Shown here: piece by piece, positions 1 to 6,447 of the stretch | How positions within the stretch are numbered: the first letter of the stretch is position 1 | How the letters are laid out: each line of letters starts with the position of its first letter | Assembly (NCBI GenBank): GCA_012270595.1 | Contig: JAAXIA010000054.1 | Location: 195 to 7,880 of the forward strand | Origin: Rhodanobacteraceae bacterium | Lineage (GTDB): Bacteria; Pseudomonadota; Gammaproteobacteria; Xanthomonadales; Rhodanobacteraceae | Reading direction: 5' to 3' | Length of the DNA stretch: 7,686 bases | The notes under the pieces: model-generated | The model's input: only the letters and a program-made list of their open reading frames with translations | What the model was told of the DNA's origin: nothing | The model's database searches: none | Translations under genes and position numbers: made by a program

Positions 1-100
1 CTGATGCGGCACGAGCTGTTGTTCCCGCCGCAACGTGTTCTATCAGCTTACTTTGTTGTCCTGCTGTTAACCGGCTCTTTCGCTGATACATAGTAGCCAT
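1..100 (-). CDS. IS1595-family (IS1016-like) transposase, N-terminal fragment
   Basis: Minus-strand reading frame open to the window edge. It starts at ATG 98-100 (Met-Ala-Thr-Met...) or at the in-frame ATG 89-91. The visible residues include the run QRKSRLTAGQQSKLIEH followed by AAGTTARAAS. From memory, this fits the N-terminal helix-turn-helix region of IS1016-type transposases of the IS1595 family (pattern KSRL-x-QQ-KLIE-FVAG-TAR-A). The catalytic acidic residues would lie to the left of the window, so intactness cannot be judged. About 33 residues are visible. The family call rests on pattern recognition of this short stretch only. Confidence 0.6.
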   Translation of the reverse strand, partial: MATMYQRKSRLTAGQQSKLIEHVAAGTTARAAS

Positions 101-140
101 AACCCAGACCCGTATTCAGGTCTTAGCTACTTCAGCCCCA
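1..140 (-). mobile_element. Left end of an IS1595-family insertion sequence (partial)
   Basis: The window edge cuts an insertion sequence whose transposase starts near position 100 and reads leftward out of the window. On the minus strand the likely terminal sequence begins ggggctgaagtagctaagac, ending at about position 140, about 40 bases before the transposase start. IS1595-family elements usually make 8-bp target duplications; the adjacent aaataaaa (141-148) is a candidate, but the other end is not visible. The boundary at 140 is inferred from where the sequence turns into the T-run of the mpl terminator and could be off by several bases. Confidence 0.45.
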
Positions 141-202
141 AAATAAAAAACGCTTTTCGCGCCCGGGCCAAATAAAGGCGATACCTGTCGGGGGTAAAAG
201 CG
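141..202 (-). terminator. Rho-independent-like terminator of the adk-mpl operon
   Basis: Read on the minus strand, 25 bases after the mpl stop, cgctttt (202-196) pairs with aaaagcg (157-151). A run of six T, an A and four T (150-140) follows directly. The 38-nt interior is GC-rich and holds a smaller cgcc/ggcg pairing. The loop is longer than in a textbook terminator, but stem plus T-run in the right place makes this the likely end of the adk-mpl transcript. Confidence 0.5.
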
Positions 203-226
203 ATCGTAACGCGCCAATTCTGAAAT

Positions 227-1597
227 TCAGGTGCCAAGCTGCTTGAGAAAGCGCTGCGGCGCATTTTCAAAATCAGCATTTGACATGAAAATCACGCAGT
301 CACCGCTGCGTACCTGTGCCCGCAACGCAGCAAGCAGGGCATCGACACTCGAAGCAGCAGTGCCGCGTCCACCTAAAACCTTGATGAGTTTCCCCGGAAC
401 CCAGGGCATGGACGGTTGATGCAGACACACCACAGCGTCAGCATCGGCAAGTGCTGGGCCAAGGGCCTCGACATGAACGCCCTCAAGCATCGAACGGGAA
501 CGCGGTTCCAGCGCAACCACGAGACGCGCCGACCCCAGTTTCGCCCGCAAGCCAGCCAAGGAGCAGGCGATGGCAGTGGGATGATGCGCGAAATCATCAT
601 ACACACTCACACCACTCACCTCACCGAGTTTTTCCAGACGCCTCCGGACGCCCGCAAAGTGGGCAAAAACCGGCAGCAAGATTTGCGGCCTGACACCGCT
701 GGCGGCAGTTGCTGCCAGTGCTGCCAGGGCATTCATCACGTTATGCCGACCAAGCATGGACCAATGAACCTCGCCCAGGCAAGTGCCATTACGGTATACG
801 GCAAAGGCAGAACCGTCTGCGGCAAGTAGCTGTGCACGCCAATAACCACACTCAATGCCGAAAGTCTCCACCGGTGTCCAGCACCCCATGTCCAGCACCT
901 GAGCTAGACGCTCGTCGTGCGCATTGACAATGAGTCGACCGTCACCTGGAACAGTACGCACCAAGTGATGAAACTGACGTTGGATCGCCGCGACATCGGC
1001 AAAAATATCCGCGTGATCATATTCCAGATTATTGAGAATCGCGATTCGGGGCCGGTAGTGTACGAACTTGCTCCGCTTGTCAAAAAATGCGGTATCGTAT
1101 TCATCTGCCTCGACCACAAACGGCTTGCCCGTACCCAGGCGCGCGGACACGGGGAAATTACCCGCTACCCCGCCGATAAGGAAACCAGGCAGGTGTGTGC
1201 TCCTGCCCGCAGCAGCCTGTTCCAGCAAGTAGGCGAGCAGGCTGCTTGTTGTGGTTTTGCCGTGGGTACCAGCCACTGCCAGAACTTCGCGTCCACGCAA
1301 CACCGTCTCACCCAGCCACTGCGGGCCAGAGATATAAGGCAACTGCGCGTCAAGCATGTATTCAACAGCCGGATTGCCACGACTTAAGGCATTACCCACC
1401 ACAACCAGATCGGGCGCAGGCTTGAGATGCTCACTTGAATACCCCTGTCGAAGGCAAATACCAAGCTTCTCGAGCTGCTTGCTCATCGGTGGATAGACCC
1501 TGGCATCCGAACCTTCGACGGCATAACCCAGTTCACGCGCCAACGCGGCCACACCTCCCATAAAAGTACCGCAGATGCCAAGAATGTGCAGACGCAT
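227..1597 (-). CDS. mpl: UDP-N-acetylmuramate:L-alanyl-gamma-D-glutamyl-meso-diaminopimelate ligase
   Basis: Cytoplasmic murein-recycling ligase of the Mur ligase family. It joins the recovered tripeptide L-Ala-gamma-D-Glu-mesoDAP to UDP-MurNAc using ATP. The N-terminal Rossmann-like domain opens MRLHILGICGTFMGG. The ATP P-loop GTHGKTTT is at residues 110-117, EADEYDTAFFDKRSKF at 163-178, the NNLEYDHADIF segment at 189-199, LGRHNVMNALAA at 282-293, and the C-terminal domain motif YDDFAHHPTAI at 333-343, with LEPRSRSM at 363-370. The start chosen (ATG 1595-1597) gives 456 residues, close to the E. coli protein, and matches its N-terminus. A GTG at 1655-1657 would add 20 unconserved residues and overlap the adk stop by 8 bases. 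The gene lies 52 bases downstream of adk and is probably cotranscribed and translationally linked. All key motifs are present. Confidence 0.95.
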   Translation of the reverse strand: MRLHILGICGTFMGGVAALARELGYAVEGSDARVYPPMSKQLEKLGICLRQGYSSEHLKPAPDLVVVGNALSRGNPAVEYMLDAQLPYISGPQWLGETVLRGREVLAVAGTHGKTTTSSLLAYLLEQAAAGRSTHLPGFLIGGVAGNFPVSARLGTGKPFVVEADEYDTAFFDKRSKFVHYRPRIAILNNLEYDHADIFADVAAIQRQFHHLVRTVPGDGRLIVNAHDERLAQVLDMGCWTPVETFGIECGYWRAQLLAADGSAFAVYRNGTCLGEVHWSMLGRHNVMNALAALAATAASGVRPQILLPVFAHFAGVRRRLEKLGEVSGVSVYDDFAHHPTAIACSLAGLRAKLGSARLVVALEPRSRSMLEGVHVEALGPALADADAVVCLHQPSMPWVPGKLIKVLGGRGTAASSVDALLAALRAQVRSGDCVIFMSNADFENAPQRFLKQLGT

Positions 1598-1649
1598 GGG
1601 TGCTTGCACTTCTTGACTGCCACTGCCTGGGCGTGGCGCTGGCGCCAGA

Positions 1650-2234
1650 TCAGTCACTGATCACCATCGGCTCAAGTTTCAACGCACGCTTGATCCGCAA
1701 TGTGACTTCGTGCGGTTCATGCGCACCATCGACCACCTGCAGCAAACCGCGACGGGCATAGAAATCATCCAGTGGCGCGGTCTGCTCGGCATAAATCCTG
1801 AGCCTTCCGCGTACTACTAAAGGATCATCGTCCTTGCGGTGCTCAGCGGCATAACGTATCCGGCAGCGGTCGATAATCGCCTCATTGGACACATCAAGCT
1901 TGACTACCGCATCCAGCGGCTGACCGATACGTGCCAGCAAATGATCAAGCGCGTCGGCCTGGGATAGATTACGCGGGTAGCCATCAAGGATAAAACCGTC
2001 ATGCATATCCTCCTGGGACAGGCGCTCCTCCAGCATGGCCAGCAAAATCTGGTCACAAACCAGCTGACCTGCATCCATGGCGGCCTTGGCCTTGCGTCCA
2101 ATGGACGTGCCAGCGGTCACCGCCGCACGTAGCATGTCACCGGTAGAAACATGCGGGATATGCAATTCAAGCTTCAGACGGTTCGCCTGGGTCCCCTTGC
2201 CCGAACCGGGTGCACCAAGTAGAACAATTCGCAT
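1650..2234 (-). CDS. adk: Adenylate kinase
   Basis: Cytoplasmic nucleotide kinase that catalyses ATP + AMP = 2 ADP and so sets the adenylate balance. The P-loop GAPGSGKGTQ is at residues 7-16. The AMP-binding segment includes STGDMLRAAV (30-39), and LDGYPRNLSQADAL (83-96) is the variant of the usual DGFPR motif. The DDDPLVVRGRL segment (135-145) carries LID and catalytic arginines. The LID is short and has no four-cysteine zinc site, so this is the short form common in Xanthomonadaceae. The start at ATG 2232-2234 places the P-loop at the usual N-terminal position and has a ggag ribosome-binding site just upstream; 28 in-frame residues upstream are not family-like. The product is 194 residues. 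It is the first gene of a minus-strand adk-mpl unit and divergent from pfp. Confidence 0.96.
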   Translation of the reverse strand: MRIVLLGAPGSGKGTQANRLKLELHIPHVSTGDMLRAAVTAGTSIGRKAKAAMDAGQLVCDQILLAMLEERLSQEDMHDGFILDGYPRNLSQADALDHLLARIGQPLDAVVKLDVSNEAIIDRCRIRYAAEHRKDDDPLVVRGRLRIYAEQTAPLDDFYARRGLLQVVDGAHEPHEVTLRIKRALKLEPMVISD

Positions 2235-2288
2235 AACGCTCCGTATTGCCGACCGAACAAGCCGGCGACCCGATGAAAACAACCGCCG

Positions 2289-2318
2289 AGGATAGCGTTT
2301 GTAGCCCGCTTCCGTCAA
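2289..2318 (-). promoter_or_regulatory. Candidate sigma-70 promoter for adk-mpl
   Basis: Minus strand: TTGACG (2318-2313), 18-base spacer, TATCCT (2294-2289). These match 5/6 and 4/6 of the consensus hexamers. The start of transcription would fall near 2282, giving a leader of about 50 bases before the adk ATG. Found by eye, not tested. Confidence 0.4.
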
Positions 2319-2321
2319 CGC

Positions 2322-2337
2322 CTTTCAGTCCTGAAAG
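2322..2337. promoter_or_regulatory. Perfect dyad in the adk/pfp divergent region
   Basis: ctttcag-tc-ctgaaag is a 7-bp perfect inverted repeat with a 2-base centre, 4 bases upstream of the candidate adk -35 box and about 115 bases upstream of pfp. A two-base centre is too tight for an RNA hairpin of full stem length but suits a dimeric regulator. No regulator is recognised. Confidence 0.3.
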
Positions 2338-2452
2338 ACTACATCAAGCACGACTCATTCCGATGTTTCCCTGGACAAAACTGTTCCACGCCACTGGCTC
2401 ACGCAACGATTTGGCACCATACTGGTCAAACCAGGTAACAAGGATACACGCT

Positions 2453-3721
2453 ATGCCCCCACACATACCCGTTCAGGGGAAATTGCTCTATGCTCAATCC
2501 GGTGGAGTAACCGCCGTCATCAATGCCACCGCCGCTGGGGTGATCGAAACAGCGCGCGCACATGGCGTGCAAGTGTATGCCGCACGCCACGGCATTGTAG
2601 GCGCACTGCGCGAGGAGCTGGTCGATACATCAAAGGAATCAGAAACAGCGATAGCGGCACTACGGCATACGCCTGGTGGCGCATTCGGCAGTTGCCGCTA
2701 CAAGCTGAAATCACTCCAGGACGACCGCAGCCAATACACACGCTTAATCGACGTATGCCAGGCCCACAATATCCGCTGGTTTCTCTACAACGGCGGTAAC
2801 GATTCTGCAGATACCGCGCTAAAACTATCGCAGATGGGTGAAACCCTGGGTTATGACCTTCGCTGTATTGGTGTACCGAAGACGGTAGACAATGATCTGG
2901 TCATGACCGACTGTTGCCCAGGTTTCGGATCGGTTGCAAAATACACCGCCTTATCCACACTAGAGGTCGGCCTTGACGTGGCCTCCATGGCTGAAACCTC
3001 AACCAGGGTTTTCATCATGGAAGTGATGGGGCGTAACTCCGGATGGATTGCAGCCGCCGCTGGCCTGGCCGGACACGGACCGGATGATGCACCGCACATC
3101 ATCCTGTTTCCGGAAAGGACATTCAACAAAGATGCTTTCCTGGCCAAAGTCAAGGCGACCGTCGAGCGTGTTGGTTGGTGTGTCGTCGTAAGTTCCGAAG
3201 GCATCCGCAATGCGGCAGGACAACTGCTAAGCGATAACGGCAGCCGTGATGCCTTCGGTCATGCCCAGCTCGGTGGCGTAGCCCCCATGCTTGCTGCGCT
3301 GATCAAAAAGGAACTAGGCTACAAGTATCACTGGGCACTGCCTGACTATCTCCAGCGCGCAGCACGGCACACTGCTTCCAGAGTGGATGTCGAACAAGCC
3401 TATGCAGTGGGAAAGGCCGCAGTCAATTACGCACTGGATGAGATGAATGCGGTGATGCCGGTGATTGTGCGTGACTCAGACACACCTTATCGCTGGAAAA
3501 TCACACCAGCTCCGTTAAAGGCAATTGCTAACCATGAAAAAAAGGTGCCGGAAGACTTCATCAGCGCTGATGGTTTTGGTATCACCGAAGCGGCACGGCG
3601 CTACCTTAGGCCACTGATTGCCGACGAGGCACCTCCGCCCTACAGCGCAGACGGTTTGCCGCAGTACGTGCAACTCAGGCATGTACGCGTACCTGCAAAA
3701 CTTCCCGCGTTCACACCCTGA
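2453..3721 (+). CDS. pfp: Pyrophosphate-dependent 6-phosphofructokinase
   Basis: Cytoplasmic enzyme that reversibly transfers phosphate from PPi to fructose 6-phosphate, serving both glycolysis and gluconeogenesis. Phosphofructokinase-family motifs, in order: YAQSGGVTAVINA (13-25), YNGGNDSADT (112-121), PKTVDND (142-148), FIMEVMGRNSGWIA (187-200), SEG (248-250) and the sugar-binding LQRAARHTASR stretch (300-310). Lys at 143 in PKTVDND, in place of the Gly of PGTIDND in ATP enzymes, together with the Asn-Asp of GGNDS, marks the PPi-dependent type. The start at ATG 2453 has aagga 8 bases upstream and gives 422 residues, near the family length. The frame stays open to 2246, but those 69 residues run across the divergent promoter region and are not family-like. 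ppa follows after 110 bases on the same strand. Confidence 0.95.
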   Translation: MPPHIPVQGKLLYAQSGGVTAVINATAAGVIETARAHGVQVYAARHGIVGALREELVDTSKESETAIAALRHTPGGAFGSCRYKLKSLQDDRSQYTRLIDVCQAHNIRWFLYNGGNDSADTALKLSQMGETLGYDLRCIGVPKTVDNDLVMTDCCPGFGSVAKYTALSTLEVGLDVASMAETSTRVFIMEVMGRNSGWIAAAAGLAGHGPDDAPHIILFPERTFNKDAFLAKVKATVERVGWCVVVSSEGIRNAAGQLLSDNGSRDAFGHAQLGGVAPMLAALIKKELGYKYHWALPDYLQRAARHTASRVDVEQAYAVGKAAVNYALDEMNAVMPVIVRDSDTPYRWKITPAPLKAIANHEKKVPEDFISADGFGITEAARRYLRPLIADEAPPPYSADGLPQYVQLRHVRVPAKLPAFTP

Positions 3722-3757
3722 TGCAGACCTGATCTTCAAACAGGACAAAGAAATCTG

Positions 3758-3785
3758 CTGACACGGCCACGACCATGGGCATAAA
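3758..3785 (+). promoter_or_regulatory. Candidate promoter for ppa
   Basis: CTGACA (3758-3763), 16-base spacer, CATAAA (3780-3785). These match 5/6 and 4/6 of the sigma-70 hexamers. It would start ppa transcription near 3792, about 40 bases before its ATG. ppa could equally be read through from pfp, since no clear terminator is seen between them. Confidence 0.28.
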
Positions 3786-3831
3786 CTAGACAGCGTTTTT
3801 TATTCTTATCACCTCACACCAAGGATAAGCC

Positions 3832-4368
3832 ATGGGCCTGGATCAAGTTAAAGCCGGACGTTGTATACCGGAAGAAGTCAACGTTATCGTCGAAATTCCC
3901 AAAGATGCGGACCCTGTTAAATACGAAGTAGATAAAGCGTCGAACGTTATTTTCGTTGACCGTATCCTGGCAACACCCATGCGCTACCCATGCAATTACG
4001 GCTACGTGCCAGACACACTAGGTGGCGACGGTGACCCACTGGACGCCTTGGTCATCCTGCCCTTGCCACTGGCTGTCGGCTCAGTGATCTGTTGCCGCCC
4101 GGTTGGTATGCTGAAAATGACCGATGAAAGCGGCAGTGACGAAAAGTTGGTGATGGTTCCGCTACCCAAAGTGTTTCCGGTGTATGCCCACATCAACGAC
4201 ATCAACCAAGTCTCACCCTCCTGGCTAGAACGGATCAGCTATTTCTTTGAGCACTACAAAGACCTGGAGAAAGACAAGTGGGTGAAGATAGACGGCTGGA
4301 CCGGTGCCGAAGGTGCCAAAGAAGAAATCAGCGCCAGCGTAGCTCGCTACCGGACCGGCAAAGCGTAG
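3832..4368 (+). CDS. ppa: Soluble inorganic pyrophosphatase (family I)
   Basis: Cytoplasmic enzyme that hydrolyses PPi to two phosphates and pulls biosynthetic reactions forward. At 178 residues it is close to the E. coli enzyme (176) and alignable along its length. Active-site residues are present with a one-residue offset: Glu21, Lys30 and Glu32 in EIPKDADPVKYEVDK, Arg44, Tyr56 in YPCNYGY, the family signature aspartates Asp66, Asp68 and Asp71 in GDGDPLD, Asp98, Asp103 and Lys105 in KMTDESGSDEK, and Tyr142-Lys143 in EHYKDLEK. These serve Mg2+ and PPi binding, and the enzyme is expected to be a hexamer. ATG 3832 has AAGGA 6 bases upstream. The gene sits directly behind pfp, whose product uses the same PPi as phosphate donor. 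Confidence 0.96.
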   Translation: MGLDQVKAGRCIPEEVNVIVEIPKDADPVKYEVDKASNVIFVDRILATPMRYPCNYGYVPDTLGGDGDPLDALVILPLPLAVGSVICCRPVGMLKMTDESGSDEKLVMVPLPKVFPVYAHINDINQVSPSWLERISYFFEHYKDLEKDKWVKIDGWTGAEGAKEEISASVARYRTGKA

Positions 4369-4410
4369 CATCTTGGTTAAAGCTTGTAATTGCAGCCCAT
4401 TACTGTCTTA

Positions 4411-4438
4411 GGATGGGAAGCTTCCATCGTTTCCATCC
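4411..4438 (+). terminator. Stem-loop between ppa and the dehydrogenase gene
   Basis: ggatgg (4411-4416) can pair with ccatcc (4433-4438). An alternative fold pairs gatgg-gaag with cttccatc, because ttccatc occurs twice. No T-run follows, so this is a possible ppa terminator or leader structure of the next gene, not a clear one. Confidence 0.25.
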
Positions 4439-4471
4439 CACCATTTCTCACTTCTGTTGGTAGGCCAAAAC

Positions 4472-5482
4472 ATGCGAGCAGTCACTCTTAACGGCTATGT
4501 CCCCATGGATGAACCTGCTGCGTTCATGGATACTGAGTTACCCTTACCCGAACCTGATGAACATGATCTGCGCGTAAGAGTTGAAGCGGTTGCACTAAAC
4601 CATGTCAGACTGCATGCAGCCACGCCAGAGCGGCTGACACCACCACGGGTATTAGGTTACGACGCTGCCGGCGTGGTCGATGTTGTAGGCACAAGCGTGC
4701 GTGATTTTCGCCCTGGCGATCGGGTGTACTACGCCGGGGATGTTGATCGTCCGGGTAGCTATGCCCAGCACCAACTAGTCGATCATCGACTGGTGGCTTT
4801 GCGGCCCAATGCGCTGGATGCTGCACAGGCTGCCTCACTGCCGCTGGCCACACTTACGGCATGGGAACTCTTATTCCAGCGCATGCCATTTAACAGCGAG
4901 CGTGGCGGTCAGGGCAAGTCGCTACTGGTCATTGGTGGGGCCGGTGGCGTGGGTTCCATCGCCATTCAACTAGCACGACGTGCTGGTTTTACCGTGGTTG
5001 CCACTGCCTCACGGCGAGCAAGCAGCGACTGGTGCCTGGCAATGGGGGCGCAGCATGTTATCAATCACCGCAAGGCGTTAGCGCCACAACTGGCGAACTT
5101 AGGTTTTACCCGGGTTGATGCCGTAATCAACCTCTTTGATACGGTTAGCTACTGGGACGTAATCGGTCAGCTCTTGGCACCACAAGGCCATGTCGGTCTG
5201 ATTGTGGCACCATCGGGAACGCTTTCCATCGGTGACCCATACAAAGCAAAATGTATTAGCATCCACTGGGAATGGATGTTCGCGCGGGCGCGTTTCCAGA
5301 CCCATGATATGGACGAGCAGGGAGGTATTATGAGGCGCGTGACCGAACTGATCGAGGCTGGCGTGCTAAAATCTATCGCCGGCACTGTGCTGTCACCGAT
5401 TAACGCGACCAACCTGCGCGAGGCACATCGCCGTCTGGATGCGGGTAGCGCTGTCGGCAAACTGGTACTAGCCGGATGGTGA
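4472..5482 (+). CDS. Medium-chain dehydrogenase/reductase, zinc-binding-type alcohol dehydrogenase / quinone oxidoreductase family
   Basis: NAD(P)H-dependent oxidoreductase of the MDR superfamily, 336 residues and cytoplasmic; the substrate is unknown. The GroES-like N-terminal domain carries RVLGYDAAGVVDVVG (59-73), PGDRVYYAGDVDRPGSYAQH (81-100) and the LPLATLTAWELLF stretch (123-135). The Rossmann domain holds the dinucleotide motif VIGGAGGVGSIAIQLAR (153-169). The C-terminus SPINATNLREAHRRL...VGKLVLAGW is typical of the group. Cysteines in the usual structural zinc lobe are absent, so it is probably zinc-free despite the family name. The NPVD-type motif common near residue 43 in relatives is changed to NHVR. 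ATG 4472 is preferred by homology; a TTG at 4457 would add five residues. A degraded copy of its 3' end lies at 7026-7169. Confidence 0.88.
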   Translation: MRAVTLNGYVPMDEPAAFMDTELPLPEPDEHDLRVRVEAVALNHVRLHAATPERLTPPRVLGYDAAGVVDVVGTSVRDFRPGDRVYYAGDVDRPGSYAQHQLVDHRLVALRPNALDAAQAASLPLATLTAWELLFQRMPFNSERGGQGKSLLVIGGAGGVGSIAIQLARRAGFTVVATASRRASSDWCLAMGAQHVINHRKALAPQLANLGFTRVDAVINLFDTVSYWDVIGQLLAPQGHVGLIVAPSGTLSIGDPYKAKCISIHWEWMFARARFQTHDMDEQGGIMRRVTELIEAGVLKSIAGTVLSPINATNLREAHRRLDAGSAVGKLVLAGW

Positions 5483-5495
5483 CGCAAGAAGTGCC

Positions 5496-5517
5496 TCCAT
5501 CAATGCGCATTGATGGA
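5496..5517. terminator. Perfect 22-bp palindrome after the dehydrogenase gene
   Basis: Two 11-base arms (tccatcaatgc / gcattgatgga) meet without a spacer, 13 bases after the dehydrogenase stop and 65 bases beyond the end of copy A on the other strand. As RNA it would form a strong hairpin in either direction, suited to ending or stabilising convergent transcripts. No T-run follows, so a classical terminator is not shown. It could also be a repetitive palindromic element. Confidence 0.4.
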
Positions 5518-5581
5518 ATAGCGACAAAAACACTATAAAATTGTCCCCAACGCAATAAGGAATCAGGCGGTTCTTGACGCT

Positions 5582-5886
5582 TTAAAACGCTTTAAGCGTG
5601 TTGCACACGTTACCCGGCACCCATTCCAAAAAATACGGAGATGGCTCCTTCTTCTTACCGTAGCCAAAAGCAAGGCATCGACTGCCTGTGCCAGGCACAG
5701 GATCCCCTATTGCCTTAATATAAGTACCATCTATCGTATACATATACCGCCACTTTTATACCGCCACTTTGCAAGATCGTCCCGCATTTGATGCACATCG
5801 TCCATGCAATTTGCCTGGGATGGGCTTACATACATACCGGATAATGCCAGTGACATTAAGGCTATGGTCAATGCTCTCTTCGTCAT
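5582..5886 (-). pseudogene. Small secreted two-cysteine protein, copy A, frameshifted by a 14-bp duplication
   Basis: First copy of the tandem family. ATG 5884-5886 has AAGGAG 6 bases upstream and encodes MTKRALTIALMSLALSGMYV then SPSQA-NC, a Sec signal peptide with cleavage expected after residue 25. The frame then runs into a tandem repeat and stops at TAG 5731-5733, giving only 51 residues. Removing one 14-base unit restores a 96-residue product ending in TLKAF and TAA at 5582-5584. It aligns throughout with copy D, including MYTIDGTYI against IYTIEGVYI and FGYG against YAYG. The restored protein has Cys27 and Cys66 at the family spacing plus Cys90. Its first ~100 coding bases are 97% identical to copy D. 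Function unknown. It is probably a recent pseudogene, or possibly switchable by repeat slippage. Confidence 0.8.
5744..5770. repeat. 14-bp-period tandem duplication inside copy A
   Basis: ataccgccacttt occurs at 5744-5756 and again at 5758-5770, with one extra t between them, so the period is 14 bases. Since 14 is not a multiple of three, the duplication shifts the reading frame of copy A. Copies C and D have no such repeat at this place. Confidence 0.9.
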
Positions 5887-5960
5887 ACATCTCTCCTTCT
5901 CTCTCACGGCGAATCAAGATAAATTCAGTGCGCCAAGATAGCACAAAAAATAGGCACCTA

Positions 5961-5998
5961 CAAGCTTTATGCTCGCCGTCAAGCTTTATGGTCCCCGT
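5961..5998. repeat. Imperfect 19-bp tandem repeat upstream of copy A
   Basis: caagctttatgctcgccgt (5961-5979) and caagctttatggtccccgt (5980-5998) match at 17 of 19 positions. The pair lies between the start of copy A (about 75 bases upstream of its ATG) and the stop of copy B. It may be an operator pair for copy A or another slippage duplication in this plastic region. Confidence 0.7.
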
Positions 5999-6010
5999 AG
6001 TTCTTACTGC

Positions 6011-6337
6011 CTATGGCGAGGTCTGTAACCATTCCACCCTACTGCTCTTAAAGGCTTTAAGCGTGTCGCGCCAGTGGCACTTTTGCCAGCCGAGCGTAAA
6101 ACGCAAGCTGTCGTCGTCACGTCTATTGCCACCAAGGCAGCTACAAAAAAGGCCATCGCTAGCAACATGTTTTCCCAAAAAATTAACGATCTTGTTATTT
6201 ATCGTGGTTATATTTCCGTGCTGATCAATCTGGGCTTGCATCTGCCTTAAATCATCCATACAGGTTGCATAGCATGAATTTGCATAGGTCACGGATAATG
6301 CCAGTGACATTAAGGCTATGGTCAATGCTCTCTTCAT
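6011..6337 (-). CDS. Small secreted cysteine-containing protein, copy B (diverged)
   Basis: Predicted Sec-exported protein of 108 residues, function unknown. ATG 6335-6337 has gggag 7 bases upstream. The signal peptide MKRALTIALMSLALSVTYAN continues SCYA-TC, with cleavage probably after residue 24. The coding start is identical to copy A over 43 bases and close to D. After CMDDLRQMQ the sequence departs from the family: the YTI-G-YI and DP-TGNPC regions are replaced by HGNITTINNKIVNFLGKHVA, then DGLFCSC. The W-RDTL end is kept. Cys26 and Cys65 keep the 39-residue spacing, with extra Cys67 and Cys87. Where A ends TTT TAA, B reads TTT AAG and runs on for 13 residues (KSSRVEWLQTSP). An in-frame start at 6397 exists but lacks the conserved ribosome-binding site. 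It may be functional, diversified or decaying. Confidence 0.7.
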   Translation of the reverse strand: MKRALTIALMSLALSVTYANSCYATCMDDLRQMQAQIDQHGNITTINNKIVNFLGKHVASDGLFCSCLGGNRRDDDSLRFTLGWQKCHWRDTLKAFKSSRVEWLQTSP

Positions 6338-6361
6338 GATAAATCTCCCTTGCAAATCAGA

Positions 6362-6391
6362 CTTATGGTGCGCCGTGATCCTTGTTACCAA
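6362..6391 (-). promoter_or_regulatory. Candidate promoter of copy B, conserved with copy D
   Basis: Minus strand: TTGGTA (6391-6386), 18-base spacer, CATAAG (6367-6362). Each hexamer matches the sigma-70 consensus at 4/6. The same arrangement and nearly the same spacer sequence lie before copy D, so the block has been kept between duplicates. Confidence 0.4.
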
Positions 6392-6400
6392 TGGCAAGGC

Positions 6401-6419
6401 ATCCCCCAGGAACGGGGAT
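6401..6419. other. GC-rich hairpin between copies B and C
   Basis: atcccc (6401-6406) pairs with ggggat (6414-6419) across a 7-base loop. On the minus strand it lies about 29 bases beyond the copy C stop, so it could end or protect that transcript. No T-run follows. Confidence 0.25.
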
Positions 6420-6447
6420 ACGTGTTACTATTTAATTATCATAACGG

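Noticed and set aside
1..93. Plus-strand frame ending at 91-93 with a hydrophobic stretch
   Set aside because: It is antisense to the transposase start, which shows recognisable family pattern.
917..1387. 156-residue plus-strand frame opposite mpl
   Set aside because: Shadow of the conserved mpl gene; no start signal or protein motif.
1598..1657. GTG start for mpl that overlaps the adk stop
   Set aside because: The 20 added residues have no counterpart in known Mpl proteins, which begin at the MRxHILGICGTFMGG equivalent. It cannot be fully excluded.
2246..2452. In-frame upstream extension of pfp (69 more residues)
   Set aside because: It covers the adk promoter region, has no family similarity, and the ATG at 2453 has a good ribosome-binding site and the expected protein length.
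3722..3831. Terminator between pfp and ppa
   Set aside because: A T-run is present at 3796-3801 but no convincing stem precedes it.
5756..5944. Minus-strand reading frame of 62 residues over copy A
   Set aside because: It is in a different frame from the signal peptide of copy A, which starts at 5886 with a properly spaced ribosome-binding site.
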